The position numbers were made by a program, and so were the translations under genes. The notes under the pieces are model-generated. The model was not told the DNA's origin. It saw only the letters and a program-made list of their open reading frames with translations, and did not search any database. From NCBI RefSeq assembly GCF_900100435.1, contig NZ_FNEX01000001.1:310001-374000 (forward strand): DNA of 64,000 nucleotides, written 5' to 3'. Positions 37,169 to 46,536 of this stretch are shown here, piece by piece; the stretch's first letter is position 1, and each line of letters opens with the position of its first letter. This stretch comes from Pedobacter sp. ok626 (lineage in GTDB: Bacteria; Bacteroidota; Bacteroidia; Sphingobacteriales; Sphingobacteriaceae).

Positions 37169-38119
37169 ATGATGATGAAATTAATTAATAAATATGCCGG
37201 GTTTGCAATAGTTATGGCCCTTATCTTTTCTTCCTGCAAGAAGGAAACGACTAATATTTTTAATATGTTTGATGATGTAAAGGTTACTTATCATTCAAAC
37301 AGTCCGTACGCTGTTACCGATTTTAAAGTAGTAAATCCCGGGGATAGTGTTTATCTAGAATATACAATCGAATCTGCCAATAAGGATATGGCAGCAGTAT
37401 GTATTTTTGAAACTTCGGCAGCAATTCCGACGAAGATATTCTTAACTGATGATCAGCGTAGAAGCTATTCTGGTATTGTAAAACTAAAAATGAATACTCG
37501 AGTTGGAAAAATTTCCTATCGTATATGGGCTATTGATAAGGCTGGTGTTTACCTTGGAGATGGATATAAAACCATTACATTGGATGTGAAATCCGATTAT
37601 GACTATTGGGCCGGCCGGGAACTGACAACACCTGATACTGTTGGGAAAGTGAATAAGTGCTATTATGCACTTAAAACTGGTGAACTTTTCAACTATTCCA
37701 ATGCTGAAGTAAATTCCTCAAAAATAGATTTGGGACTATTTAGAGTTCCAGTATTAGATGGCACCGGAAGATTGGCAACTTATAAGTATGAGATCTATGC
37801 ATTAAATGCAAATCCACTGCCTTTTACTTCATATGACATAAGTTCTTGGACGAAAAGAGCGACACTCTATTCTGTTCCTAAAAATGGTCAATCGAGTGCA
37901 TTTTTAGGCCTTAGGACAGGTGAACAAATTGTGAATGCAGCAAAAAGTGCAAAACCTACAACAACACGGACAAATACCAGTACGGGATTGATAGCTGGAA
38001 GCTTATTCTATTTTCTTACACCAGAAGGTAAATATGGAGCTTTTTATGTTAATTCAATCGAAACTAATAATGTTGGGAAAGCAGTGTTTATGAATGTAGA
38101 TGTAAAAATTGCAAGATAA
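37169..38119 (+). CDS. Surface lipoprotein in SusE/SGBP position, function unknown
   Basis: A 316-residue lipoprotein (lipobox IFSSC) whose gene lies 30 nt after susD 2. The mature sequence is beta-rich with no catalytic motif: an N-terminal Ig-like part (VTYHSNSPYAVTDFKVVNPG, VYLEYTIESAN) and a C-terminal part (about 150-316). Genes in this position usually encode surface glycan-binding proteins that help the SusCD pair hold polymer. Only the second of the three pairs has such a partner. I do not recognise the domain with certainty. It is the last gene of unit 2 and is followed by a terminator. Confidence 0.6.
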   Translation: MMMKLINKYAGFAIVMALIFSSCKKETTNIFNMFDDVKVTYHSNSPYAVTDFKVVNPGDSVYLEYTIESANKDMAAVCIFETSAAIPTKIFLTDDQRRSYSGIVKLKMNTRVGKISYRIWAIDKAGVYLGDGYKTITLDVKSDYDYWAGRELTTPDTVGKVNKCYYALKTGELFNYSNAEVNSSKIDLGLFRVPVLDGTGRLATYKYEIYALNANPLPFTSYDISSWTKRATLYSVPKNGQSSAFLGLRTGEQIVNAAKSAKPTTTRTNTSTGLIAGSLFYFLTPEGKYGAFYVNSIETNNVGKAVFMNVDVKIAR

Positions 38120-38142
38120 AATCTTCATTATTTTGTATTTAG

Positions 38143-38172
38143 AGGCTGTCTTCATCAAAAGGCAGCCTTTTT
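38143..38172 (+). terminator. Intrinsic terminator of unit 2
   Basis: AGGCTGTCTT (38143-38152) pairs with AAGGCAGCCT (38159-38168), ten pairs with one G-U, and a T tract follows. It ends the operon that carries susCD pairs 1 and 2. Confidence 0.75.
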
Positions 38173-38198
38173 ACATTATAACCCTTTGTAAAATATAT

Positions 38199-38302
38199 GC
38201 GACATAAACCGTTATTCTGACGTTTATAAAATGATATGGTAATATTGTACAATTCATTGAAAAAATACTACAGTAAACTATTTGTTATTGATTGCATTTT
38301 TG
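38199..38302 (+). promoter_or_regulatory. Promoter/operator of pectic unit 3 (susCD 3)
   Basis: TACAAT (38248-38253) and TACAGT (38269-38274) are 21 bp apart. The second begins 26 nt before CATTTTTG (38295-38302), a one-mismatch -7 box. An upstream block at 38199-38223 (begins GCGACATAAA, ends TGACGT) matches 44645-44669 at 23 of 25 positions and lies the same 24 nt from the first half-site. The leader is about 180 nt. Confidence 0.6.
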
Positions 38303-38487
38303 AACCCTAATCAATAAATCCAAACACTATAAAATTAAGCAGCAATACACCGTCAGCATGTACAGGTCTGATAAGTACTATCTATGAGGATACACCATCC
38401 TTAGATGAACTGATCATCAATTCCGCACTCCCTTATTAAAATACAAAAAGAATAAACCAAATTTTAAATCATTTGACGAGAAGAAGT

Positions 38488-41400
38488 ATGAAACAAAAAA
38501 GGCTTTTTAAAAGCAAATGGTTAAAGGAATCTTATGCTCCTTTAGTCATGGCGTTATTTTTACCGGTATCTGGTTTTGCAGTCATTCCAACTATTAAAAG
38601 AGCGCAAAGCACTGGTATCGTTTCTCCTTTCGTAAACGTAACAGGAACAATTAAAGACGCCAAAGGCCAGCCGTTGCCGGGTGCAAGTGTTAAAATCAAA
38701 GGCACAACTACAGGAACTTCAACAGATGCCAATGGTGTTTTCAGATTAAATTTGCCAACAGGAACAGAAACATTGGTAATTACTATGCTGGGCTACAAAA
38801 CTCAGGAAATATCAGCAGCTGGAAAAACGACGATTTCAGTTGTACTGGAAGACGAAACATCTGATTTAGATGAGGTTATAGTAGTAGGTTATGGAACGGT
38901 AAAAAAACGTGACCTTACCGGTTCAGTAGCGTCTGTAAAAGCAGATGATATCGTGCTTACACCAACAGCCAATGCAATGAATGCTTTGCAAGGAAAAGTA
39001 TCTGGTATGGATATTACGACTACTTCCGGTAAAGCTGGATCTAGTCCGACCATTAGACTTCGAGGTAATCGGTCTGCTTTTGGAAGCAATGATCCTTTAT
39101 ATATTATTGATGGTATTCAGGGCAGTTATGCTGAACTGAATCCGAATGATATTGAGTCTATAGATGTGTTGAAAGACGCTTCATCTACTGCTATTTATGG
39201 TTCTGCCGGGGCAAATGGGGTGGTCATGATCACGACCAAACAAGGAAAAGTTGGAAGTAGCAGCATCACTTTCGATTCTTTTTTTGGCTACAATGGTTTT
39301 CCTAAATATCCACACGGATTGATCGGAGATGATTACATCAAGTTAAAACGTGAGGCTTATCGCGGAGCTAATGATGTGTATCCAGAGTTCATGAGTAACA
39401 TCTTTACTGTGCCTGGCCAGCTCGCTGCTTACGAAGCTGGGAAATGGGTAGACTGGGTAGATCTAGCGTTAAGAGATGGAATACAGCAGAATTATAGTGT
39501 TTCCGTTACCGGAGGGACAGAAAAAACAAAGGCTTACCTATCCTTAAACTATAATGATGAACAAGGTCTGATCAAAAATGATCAGAATAAAAAGTACGCG
39601 GTGCGTGCAAATATTGATCACACTTTGTCTAAGATTTTTAAGGTAGGAACCAATTTGCAGTTAACCTATACCGACAATGATGCTGCTGGCCAGAATATTT
39701 TTGGGAACAGTTTAACCTTTGCTCCACTAGGAGATGCCTTCGATGCTAATGGGAAAATTAACCCTAAACCTGTAGAAGGTGTGACCAATCCCTTGTCTGA
39801 TCAGATTGAAAACCAATATGAAAATAATACCTTAAATACTTATTTCGCAGGTAATGCTTATCTGGAATTCAAACCCATCAAAGGTCTGTCTTTCCGTTCA
39901 GTGATTGGAACTACATTAGCATCGTCTAGAAACGGAAAGTACTTTGGGACGCAATCCATTGCGAATCCTGTGGCAGGCTATAAAATTCCTGCTGCGGTAA
40001 TCGAAAACCGGAGAACTGTAAACTATCGTTGGGAAAATATCCTAAGCTATGAATTTGCCCTCAAGGATGACCACCATTTTAGTTTTACCGGGGTAACATC
40101 CTTAGCTAAAAACCGGACAGAAAGTAATTTAGCAGGCAATTCTGGATTTGATATGGATTCCTATTCCTTTTACAACCTTAGTGGCGGAACATCAGCCGTA
40201 GTTAATTCTGTATACACACAGGATCAATCTAATTCATTCGTAGGAAGGATGAACTATAACTATAAGGGTAAATATCTGTTTACGCTTTCTAATCGTTGGG
40301 ACGGTGTGTCTCGCTTATCCGAAGGACATAAGTGGGACTCTTTTCCAGCGGGAGCGGTGGCTTGGAGAATTAGCGATGAAGATTTTTTTAAGGAAATCAA
40401 AAGTGTATCCAGTCTTAAACTTCGTATAGGTTATGGCATAACAGGAAATTCAGGTGGTGTGGAGGCTTACGGTACACAGGCAGGAGGCTTTAATACACCA
40501 CGGGCAGTTGGTTTTGGCGATGTTGCAGCCCCGGCATTTATCCTCAACCAGCTCCTTGCAAACAGAGAACTGGGCTGGGAAAAATCTTACAATACCAACG
40601 TAGGTTTGGATGCCGAGTTTTTTAAAGGAGTGGTAAACCTAACCGTGGATTGGTACAATACCGATACCAGGGATATGTTGTTTAAGCGCACCCTTCCCGG
40701 ATCTCTTGGAGGTTCATGGGGATCACCATTTTTGATCTGGCAAAATGTGGGTGAAATGAACAATAAAGGTTTGGAGATACTCATCAACACACGAAACATG
40801 GAGCGGGATGATTTCTCATGGGGAAGTACCTTGACCTTTGCAACCAACAAAGAAAAAATTACTTCGTTACCTGGAGGCAAAGACCTGATCACAGATAAAA
40901 AATTTTATGGACAACCGCTTTCAGCTTTATTTGATTACAAGTATTTAGGCATCTGGCAGGAAAGTGAAATTGCAGAAGCGGCAAAGTATAATTCTGAGCC
41001 TGGCGACATTAAGCTAGCCACCGATGGTACATTTAATGCCGATGGTAAGCATACCTACAGCCTCACCGACAGGGTTATATTAGGCTCTGAAGTTCCTGAC
41101 TGGACCGCCGGTTTGCAGAATAATTTTAGATATAAGAATTTCGATGCCAGTGTAATGCTGACTGCAAGATGGGGGCAAATGATTGCGAGTAATTTGATTA
41201 CCCGCTACAACCCAATCAGTGGAACTTCAGCAAATAGTCCTGATGATATTGATTACTGGACACCTGAGAATCCTGGAGCTTATCTGCCAAGACCTGGAAT
41301 TCACTCTAATACATCCGGTTATGTTGGTTTTGATGCCTTAAAATATGTAAACGGTTCTTTCTTTAAAATCAGAAATCTCACTTTAGGTTACACCTTACCC

Positions 41401-41574
41401 GAAAGTGTAATCAAAAAAGTTGCTATTAAAAAACTTCGTTTTTATGCTACAGCCAACAATCCATTCATCTTTACCAAAAGTGATTTGTTAAAATATCAGG
41501 ATCCGGAATCTAATGGTTCTGATAACTTTCCACTAACCAAACAGTTTGTACTCGGACTAAACGTTACATTTTAA
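38488..41574 (+). CDS. SusC/RagA-family TonB-linked outer-membrane transporter, pair 3
   Basis: A 1028-residue transporter. The frame opens at a TTG at 38473, but the ATG at 38488 (MKQKRLFKSKW) is the likely start; the signal peptide is long and positively charged. Then a carboxypeptidase-D-like domain (VTGTIKDAKGQPLPGASVKI), DEVIVVGYGTVKKRDLTGSV, a plug with PLYIIDGIQGSY and DVLKDASSTAIYGSAGANG, and a barrel ending FVLGLNVTF. It belongs to a different SusC branch from pairs 1 and 2. It is first in its own unit with its own operator, 12 nt before susD 3. Confidence 0.96.
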   Translation: MKQKRLFKSKWLKESYAPLVMALFLPVSGFAVIPTIKRAQSTGIVSPFVNVTGTIKDAKGQPLPGASVKIKGTTTGTSTDANGVFRLNLPTGTETLVITMLGYKTQEISAAGKTTISVVLEDETSDLDEVIVVGYGTVKKRDLTGSVASVKADDIVLTPTANAMNALQGKVSGMDITTTSGKAGSSPTIRLRGNRSAFGSNDPLYIIDGIQGSYAELNPNDIESIDVLKDASSTAIYGSAGANGVVMITTKQGKVGSSSITFDSFFGYNGFPKYPHGLIGDDYIKLKREAYRGANDVYPEFMSNIFTVPGQLAAYEAGKWVDWVDLALRDGIQQNYSVSVTGGTEKTKAYLSLNYNDEQGLIKNDQNKKYAVRANIDHTLSKIFKVGTNLQLTYTDNDAAGQNIFGNSLTFAPLGDAFDANGKINPKPVEGVTNPLSDQIENQYENNTLNTYFAGNAYLEFKPIKGLSFRSVIGTTLASSRNGKYFGTQSIANPVAGYKIPAAVIENRRTVNYRWENILSYEFALKDDHHFSFTGVTSLAKNRTESNLAGNSGFDMDSYSFYNLSGGTSAVVNSVYTQDQSNSFVGRMNYNYKGKYLFTLSNRWDGVSRLSEGHKWDSFPAGAVAWRISDEDFFKEIKSVSSLKLRIGYGITGNSGGVEAYGTQAGGFNTPRAVGFGDVAAPAFILNQLLANRELGWEKSYNTNVGLDAEFFKGVVNLTVDWYNTDTRDMLFKRTLPGSLGGSWGSPFLIWQNVGEMNNKGLEILINTRNMERDDFSWGSTLTFATNKEKITSLPGGKDLITDKKFYGQPLSALFDYKYLGIWQESEIAEAAKYNSEPGDIKLATDGTFNADGKHTYSLTDRVILGSEVPDWTAGLQNNFRYKNFDASVMLTARWGQMIASNLITRYNPISGTSANSPDDIDYWTPENPGAYLPRPGIHSNTSGYVGFDALKYVNGSFFKIRNLTLGYTLPESVIKKVAIKKLRFYATANNPFIFTKSDLLKYQDPESNGSDNFPLTKQFVLGLNVTF

Positions 41575-41586
41575 TTTTTTACAGAC

Positions 41587-43368
41587 ATGAAGATAAAATA
41601 TATATATATGGCCATGCTGGGACTGGGATTATTTGCCAGTTCTTGTTCACTTGAAGAGGTTAATCCTTCTGGGGTAACAGTTGATAAAGTTGCAGCGAAC
41701 AAGGCGGGGTTTAATAAGCTGGTAACAAGTTGTTATTTTGACTTGTCAAGGTATTTCTATGGACGTAACTTACTACTGGTGACGGAAGGTGGAACGGATA
41801 TCTGGACCTCTGATCTAAATACCAATAACAATCAAAATTACATGAAATATGCTTCTGGTGGTACCATGTCGATAGATATGGCGAAAGACTACTGGAACGG
41901 TGCTTACGATGCCATTAACTATTGTAACATCGTTATACTGAGGGCAGACCAGGTACAGGATTTTAGTAGCGAGCAGGAAAAGAATGCACTTGTTGCTGAA
42001 GCTCATTTTTTAAGGGCATTATACTATTTCCACCTGGTGGAACAATTTGGAGCGGTTCCATTGAGTATTTCAGAAACCGATGCACCTGTTTTAGCGTCAT
42101 CCCGCACACCTGCGCTGGAAGTTTATGAAAAAGTGATTCTACCTGATTTGCGTTTTGCTGCTGATAATTTACCTACTACAGTAACAGTTGCTCAGGCGGG
42201 ACGCCCGTCAAAAAAATCTGCTATTGGTCTTTTAGCGAAAGCTTGCCTTCAAACCAAAGAATATGGAACCGATAAATACCTGGAAGAGGCAATTAATGCA
42301 GCTAAAAAGCTAATAGATGCACCAGCAAATTATAACACACGTTTGTACAATAACTTTGTCGACAATTTTAATGCAGCAAATAATAGAAACAATCTGGAAG
42401 CACTTTATCAGCTTCCATATTCACAAAATTATGGCTCTACAAACTTGTACGATCATAACAATGACTTTAAGCGTTTCTATTGTACGCCAACTGCGTTTGG
42501 TGCGATTGTATCAGGAGGATTTGAAACTGTGGTAGGTCGCTGGTCGGGTGGTAGTTTTATGCCAACAAAATACCTGATGGATGTATTTAAGAACCCTGAC
42601 GGAACGCTGGATCCAAGATACGCGCTGTCGTTTCAAACCAGCTGGACTGCCAATACTAATTACAGCTGGAATGCGGATGCCATTAGACAGTTTGATAGGT
42701 CTGCCGCTATACCTGCGGGCACTGCAGTAACCAGTGGAGAACCAGCTATTAAATTTATACGTCCGGAGGACGCCGGTTATACTGCTGAACAGGCAGCAAG
42801 ATTAGCTCAGAAATACATTGTTGTTGATTATAAAGATTTATATGGGGATGACCAAAAGGTCAAAATGAAGTATACAAGGGTAAACCAGGCACCTGGTGAA
42901 GTAGAAAACCCGTTTATCCGTTTTTATCCTTCCTTAACCAAGTTTAATTCCGGATCATTAATCAGTCCAAAAGCAAATCAGTTTACCAGTGATGCTTATT
43001 CAACCATAATGCGTTTAGGAGAGGTATATCTGATTGCCGCGGAAGCAGAATTTTACCTTCGTGGTGCAAATGGCACTGCAGCGGGATACGTAAATGCTTT
43101 AAGAACAAGAGTAGTAGGGCAGCAAGTTAGTGCTGCTGATATATCTTTACAGTTTTTGCTCGACGAACGTGCGAGGGAGCTTTGCGGTGAATACGGTAGA
43201 TGGTATGATTTGAAACGTACCGGAAAGCTGAATAAAACTTACCTGACACAAAAGAACCCAGACGTAGGGCAGTATTTTATAGACGGTACACATGGATTAA
43301 GGCCGATCCCTCAAGGGCAAATCGATGCGATTAGTAATCCTTCAGGATTCCAGAATCCAGGTTATTAG
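41587..43368 (+). CDS. SusD/RagB-family surface lipoprotein, pair 3
   Basis: A 593-residue lipoprotein (lipobox FASSC, Cys20). SusD signatures: AEAHFLRALYYFHLVEQFGA, STIMRLGEVYLIAAEAEFYL, and the C-terminal LLDERARELCGEYGRWYDLKR. It partners SusC 3 in capturing and importing oligosaccharide. It is the last gene of unit 3; a symmetrical terminator follows 26 nt after the stop. Confidence 0.95.
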   Translation: MKIKYIYMAMLGLGLFASSCSLEEVNPSGVTVDKVAANKAGFNKLVTSCYFDLSRYFYGRNLLLVTEGGTDIWTSDLNTNNNQNYMKYASGGTMSIDMAKDYWNGAYDAINYCNIVILRADQVQDFSSEQEKNALVAEAHFLRALYYFHLVEQFGAVPLSISETDAPVLASSRTPALEVYEKVILPDLRFAADNLPTTVTVAQAGRPSKKSAIGLLAKACLQTKEYGTDKYLEEAINAAKKLIDAPANYNTRLYNNFVDNFNAANNRNNLEALYQLPYSQNYGSTNLYDHNNDFKRFYCTPTAFGAIVSGGFETVVGRWSGGSFMPTKYLMDVFKNPDGTLDPRYALSFQTSWTANTNYSWNADAIRQFDRSAAIPAGTAVTSGEPAIKFIRPEDAGYTAEQAARLAQKYIVVDYKDLYGDDQKVKMKYTRVNQAPGEVENPFIRFYPSLTKFNSGSLISPKANQFTSDAYSTIMRLGEVYLIAAEAEFYLRGANGTAAGYVNALRTRVVGQQVSAADISLQFLLDERARELCGEYGRWYDLKRTGKLNKTYLTQKNPDVGQYFIDGTHGLRPIPQGQIDAISNPSGFQNPGY

Positions 43369-43394
43369 AAATAAGTTCGATTTTAGATCGTACG

Positions 43395-43428
43395 GAAAAA
43401 GCTGTTATCGAAAGGTAGCAGCTTTTTC
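43395..43428. terminator. Terminator hairpin after susD 3
   Basis: GAAAAAGCTG (43395-43404) pairs perfectly with CAGCTTTTTC (43419-43428). The A/T tracts on the arms make it usable in both directions. Confidence 0.75.
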
Positions 43429-43561
43429 GTTTGATATAAGGTTTTGAATATGTTATTATGTGAAATATTATTTAATTAGAAAAATAATATCATTTTGTTG
43501 TTATTTTTTGTTGTTGTAGTGAATCGTTTTGGTTATATTTTGATGAAATAAAGCAACTGGT

Positions 43562-44500
43562 ATGCCAGAAGAGTCAGAATACTCGCCTATTGAAAAAGGT
43601 GGAAAAGCTAGTTTAACGCCTCGAAAGAAAAATGATGAGTTGCTAAAAGGGATTTTCAAAGAGAATTTTCCTGATTTTTTGCGTTTTATTTATCCAGATG
43701 CCAATGAACTACTAGATTTTGAAAAGGGGATTGAGTTTATGGATAAAGAACTACATTCTATTATTCCCAATAGAGAGCGTAGGAGAGATAAGCGTGAAGC
43801 GGATTTGCTGGCTAAGCTTTATTTGAAAGATGGTACAGAAAAATGGGTATTGCTTAATCTCGAAATAGAAGGTGGGAATGAACCAGATTTTGCCTATCGA
43901 CTTTATCAGTATAATTATCGAATAAGGGATCGTTACAACTCATCAGTAGCTGCTATTGCCTTGTTTACGGGAAGTGAAAACCAAAAGAGACCAGTAGAAT
44001 ATAGAGACGAACTACTGGGAACTATACTTTCTTTTAAGTATCTGGCCATCCATATTTTTGAACACAGTGAGGAAGTGCTTCTAGCAAATAAAAATCCTTT
44101 TGCACTGGTTGTATTGGCATGTCAAAAGGCATTATTGGAAGGGAAAATTTCTGATGTTGAATTGGGTAAAGCAAGGCTTAATATAGCAAGGGCTTTGTTA
44201 AATCAGGGCTATAGCCATGATAGGATTATCAGTTTTTTGGGGTTCTTGAAAAACTTCATATTTATTGACAATGAGCAAATTAATAAAGTGTTTGATAAAC
44301 AGATAGAAAAGTTAACAGGAGGTAATGTAAATATGAGTGTAATAGAAGTACTAAAAATGCAAGAAAGACGTGAAGGTAAATTAGAAGGGCGTCATGAAGA
44401 GGCTTTAGAAATAGCCAAAGAAATGAAAAGGGATGGTTTTCCTCTTGATAAAATCGTAAAGTTTACACGGCTTTCTCTTGAGGAAGTTGATAAGTTGTAA
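43562..44500 (+). CDS. Rpn-family PD-(D/E)XK nuclease / recombination-promoting protein
   Basis: A 312-residue cytoplasmic protein without signal peptide. The N-terminal half carries the PD-(D/E)XK pattern of the PDDEXK_2/Rpn group: DELLKGIFKENFPDFLRFIYP, the acidic READLL, and LLNLEIEGG where the family often has E-x-Q, then RLYQYNYRIRDRY. The C-terminus has the family's typical tail (EGKLEGRHEEALEIAKEMKR, then LSLEEVDKL). Rpn proteins promote RecA-independent recombination and are sometimes called transposase-like, but no terminal repeats or target duplication is visible. It is monocistronic between two terminators in the middle of a glycan locus and is not expected to act on glycans. Confidence 0.82.
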   Translation: MPEESEYSPIEKGGKASLTPRKKNDELLKGIFKENFPDFLRFIYPDANELLDFEKGIEFMDKELHSIIPNRERRRDKREADLLAKLYLKDGTEKWVLLNLEIEGGNEPDFAYRLYQYNYRIRDRYNSSVAAIALFTGSENQKRPVEYRDELLGTILSFKYLAIHIFEHSEEVLLANKNPFALVVLACQKALLEGKISDVELGKARLNIARALLNQGYSHDRIISFLGFLKNFIFIDNEQINKVFDKQIEKLTGGNVNMSVIEVLKMQERREGKLEGRHEEALEIAKEMKRDGFPLDKIVKFTRLSLEEVDKL

Positions 44501-44573
44501 TTGATGGTTGATGTAGTCTTAACACTGGATTAGTATTCAACTTTTAAAAAAGGTTTAGAAAAAGAAAATATCG

Positions 44574-44603
44574 AAGGGTGATCATAATGATCACCCTTTT
44601 TTT
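44574..44603 (+). terminator. Strong intrinsic terminator after the Rpn-family gene
   Basis: AAGGGTGATCA (44574-44584) pairs perfectly with TGATCACCCTT (44588-44598) over a 3-nt loop, followed by T residues to 44603. A further inverted repeat TTAAAATG/CATTTTAA follows at 44605-44623. Confidence 0.85.
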
Positions 44604-44644
44604 GTTAAAATGATCCATTTTAATGCTCCTCTTGTAACATCATC

Positions 44645-44748
44645 GCGACATAAAACGTTATTTTGACGTATAAAAGCTGATGCGATAAGATTGTACAATA
44701 GATAGAAAAAATGCTATAGTAAAAGCCATTTTTTAGATCGCATTTTTG
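44645..44748 (+). promoter_or_regulatory. Promoter/operator of pectic unit 4 (pectate lyase operon)
   Basis: TACAAT (44694-44699) and TATAGT (44715-44720) are 21 bp apart, the second starting 26 nt before CATTTTTG (44741-44748). The 25-bp upstream block (44645-44669) matches the one of unit 3 at identical distance. The leader is about 120 nt with TAACCAAA at 44764. It drives at least eleven genes. Confidence 0.6.
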
Positions 44749-44876
44749 GATTAATATACAATCTAACCAAATTTATAAATCGGATATGTCAGACTGATTT
44801 CGCATTTATAGTTGAATATATTTTTTATATATAAATTAATTGCGTACTTTTTGATGTTCAATTAAACGAGACATTG

Positions 44877-46532
44877 ATGAAAAAGAGATTTTTGCATTTC
44901 GTATTTTCTGCGGCACTTGTTGTTGCGGCGCCCTCAGCTTTCGCACAATATCCTAACATACCTGCTGATGTCAAAAAAGAATCAGAAGACATGATGAAGG
45001 AAGCTTATCGCCAATCAGATATCGCCTGGCAAAAAGCACTACCTATTATAGATAAAGAAGCGAAAGAAGGGAAACCTTATATTCCATGGGCAGGTCGCCC
45101 CGTAGATCTTCCACAATCAGACCTTCTGGCTTTTCCTGGCGCTGAAGGTGGTGGAGCACATAGCTTTGGTGGTCGTGGTGGTCGAGTAATTGTCGTTACC
45201 AATCTAAACGATAGCGGTCCAGGTTCTTTGCGTGATGCTTGCGAGCAAGGTGGCGCAAGGATTGTCGTATTTAACGTTTCAGGAATTATCCGGATTAAAA
45301 CACCTTTAATCATAAGAGCACCTTATATTACCATTTCAGGCCAGACTGCACCAGGTGACGGTGTTTGTGTTGCTGGTGAATCAGTATGGCTAAATACACA
45401 TGATGTGATTGTTCGTTTTATGCGTTTCAGAAGGGGAGAAACTTTTGTCGGCCGAAGAGATGATGCTATTGGAGGAAATCCAGTAGGCAACATCATGATC
45501 GATCACGTATCAGCAAGTTGGGGACTAGATGAAAACATGTCTATGTACCGACACATGTATAACGATAGTACAGGTAAAACAGAAGTTAAGTTGGCAACAG
45601 TAAACATTACGATCCAAAACTCTATCTTCTCTGAAGCTTTAGATACCTGGAACCATGCATTTGGTAGTACATTAGGAGGTGAGAACTGTAACTTTATGCG
45701 TAACCTCTGGGCAGATAACGGTGCCCGTAACCCATCAATCGGATGGAATGGGATCTTCAATTTTGCCAATAACGTGATCTTTAACTGGAACAATCGTTCA
45801 ACAGATGGCGGAGATTATACCGCGATGTACAATATTATCAATAACTACTACAAACCTGGTCCGGTAACCTCATTAAAAGATCCGATCAGTTATAGAATAT
45901 TAAAACCAGAATCAGGCAGAAGCAAATTACCTTATGTTGTATTTGGAAGAGCTTATGTAGAAGGAAACATCATTGAAGGCAATGAAAAAGTAACTAAAGA
46001 CAACTGGGACGGTGGTGTGCAGGTTGAAGATAAAAAAGGTAACCTGATGACTTACGAGCAGGCAAAGCCATATTTTGCTGCAATGCGTGTTAAGAAGCCT
46101 TTTCCAATGGCCGAAATGACCATTTTGCCAACTATGGATGCACATAAATATGTATTGGCCAATGTTGGGGCTACTTTACCTAAGCGTGATCCTGTAGATA
46201 CACGTGTAATTGAGCAAGTAAAAACAGGTAAAATTACTTACGCTGCAAATGTTAAATTATCAGATAAACCAGATTTTGAGCACCGCAGGTTACCAAAAGC
46301 TTCTTATAAAATGGGCATCATTACCGACATCAGTCAGGTAGGAGGATATCCTGAGTATAAAGGGACGCCTTACAAAGATGCTGACAACGATGGGATGCCA
46401 GATAGCTATGAAGTTAAAAATGGATTGAATCCTAATGATGCTTCAGATGCAGCAAAAATCGCAAAAAGTGGTTACTCAAATATCGAAGTTTATTTAAATA
46501 GTGTTGTTCCTGTAAAAATTGTTAAACCGTAA
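44877..46532 (+). CDS. Pectate lyase, PL1-type beta-helix, copy 1
   Basis: A 551-residue secreted protein. The frame opens at a TTG (44874), but the adjacent ATG at 44877 begins a clear signal peptide (ending AFAQ). The core is a right-handed beta-helix polysaccharide lyase: AFPGAEGGGAHSFGGRGG, VVTNLNDSGPGSLRDAC, ISGQTAPGDGVCVAGESVW, then DHVSASWGLDENMS and SILFSEAL-like text (NSIFSEALDTWNHAFGS). The C-terminus has a calcium-binding thrombospondin-3-like repeat (DADNDGMPDSYEVKNGLNP). It cleaves polygalacturonate by beta-elimination. It is the first gene of unit 4, with a paralogue encoded 4 nt downstream. Confidence 0.9.
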   Translation: MKKRFLHFVFSAALVVAAPSAFAQYPNIPADVKKESEDMMKEAYRQSDIAWQKALPIIDKEAKEGKPYIPWAGRPVDLPQSDLLAFPGAEGGGAHSFGGRGGRVIVVTNLNDSGPGSLRDACEQGGARIVVFNVSGIIRIKTPLIIRAPYITISGQTAPGDGVCVAGESVWLNTHDVIVRFMRFRRGETFVGRRDDAIGGNPVGNIMIDHVSASWGLDENMSMYRHMYNDSTGKTEVKLATVNITIQNSIFSEALDTWNHAFGSTLGGENCNFMRNLWADNGARNPSIGWNGIFNFANNVIFNWNNRSTDGGDYTAMYNIINNYYKPGPVTSLKDPISYRILKPESGRSKLPYVVFGRAYVEGNIIEGNEKVTKDNWDGGVQVEDKKGNLMTYEQAKPYFAAMRVKKPFPMAEMTILPTMDAHKYVLANVGATLPKRDPVDTRVIEQVKTGKITYAANVKLSDKPDFEHRRLPKASYKMGIITDISQVGGYPEYKGTPYKDADNDGMPDSYEVKNGLNPNDASDAAKIAKSGYSNIEVYLNSVVPVKIVKP

Positions 46533-46536
46533 TACC

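Noticed and set aside
43562..44500. Rpn-family gene as an insertion sequence
   Set aside because: No terminal inverted repeats or target duplication could be found around it; only terminators flank it.
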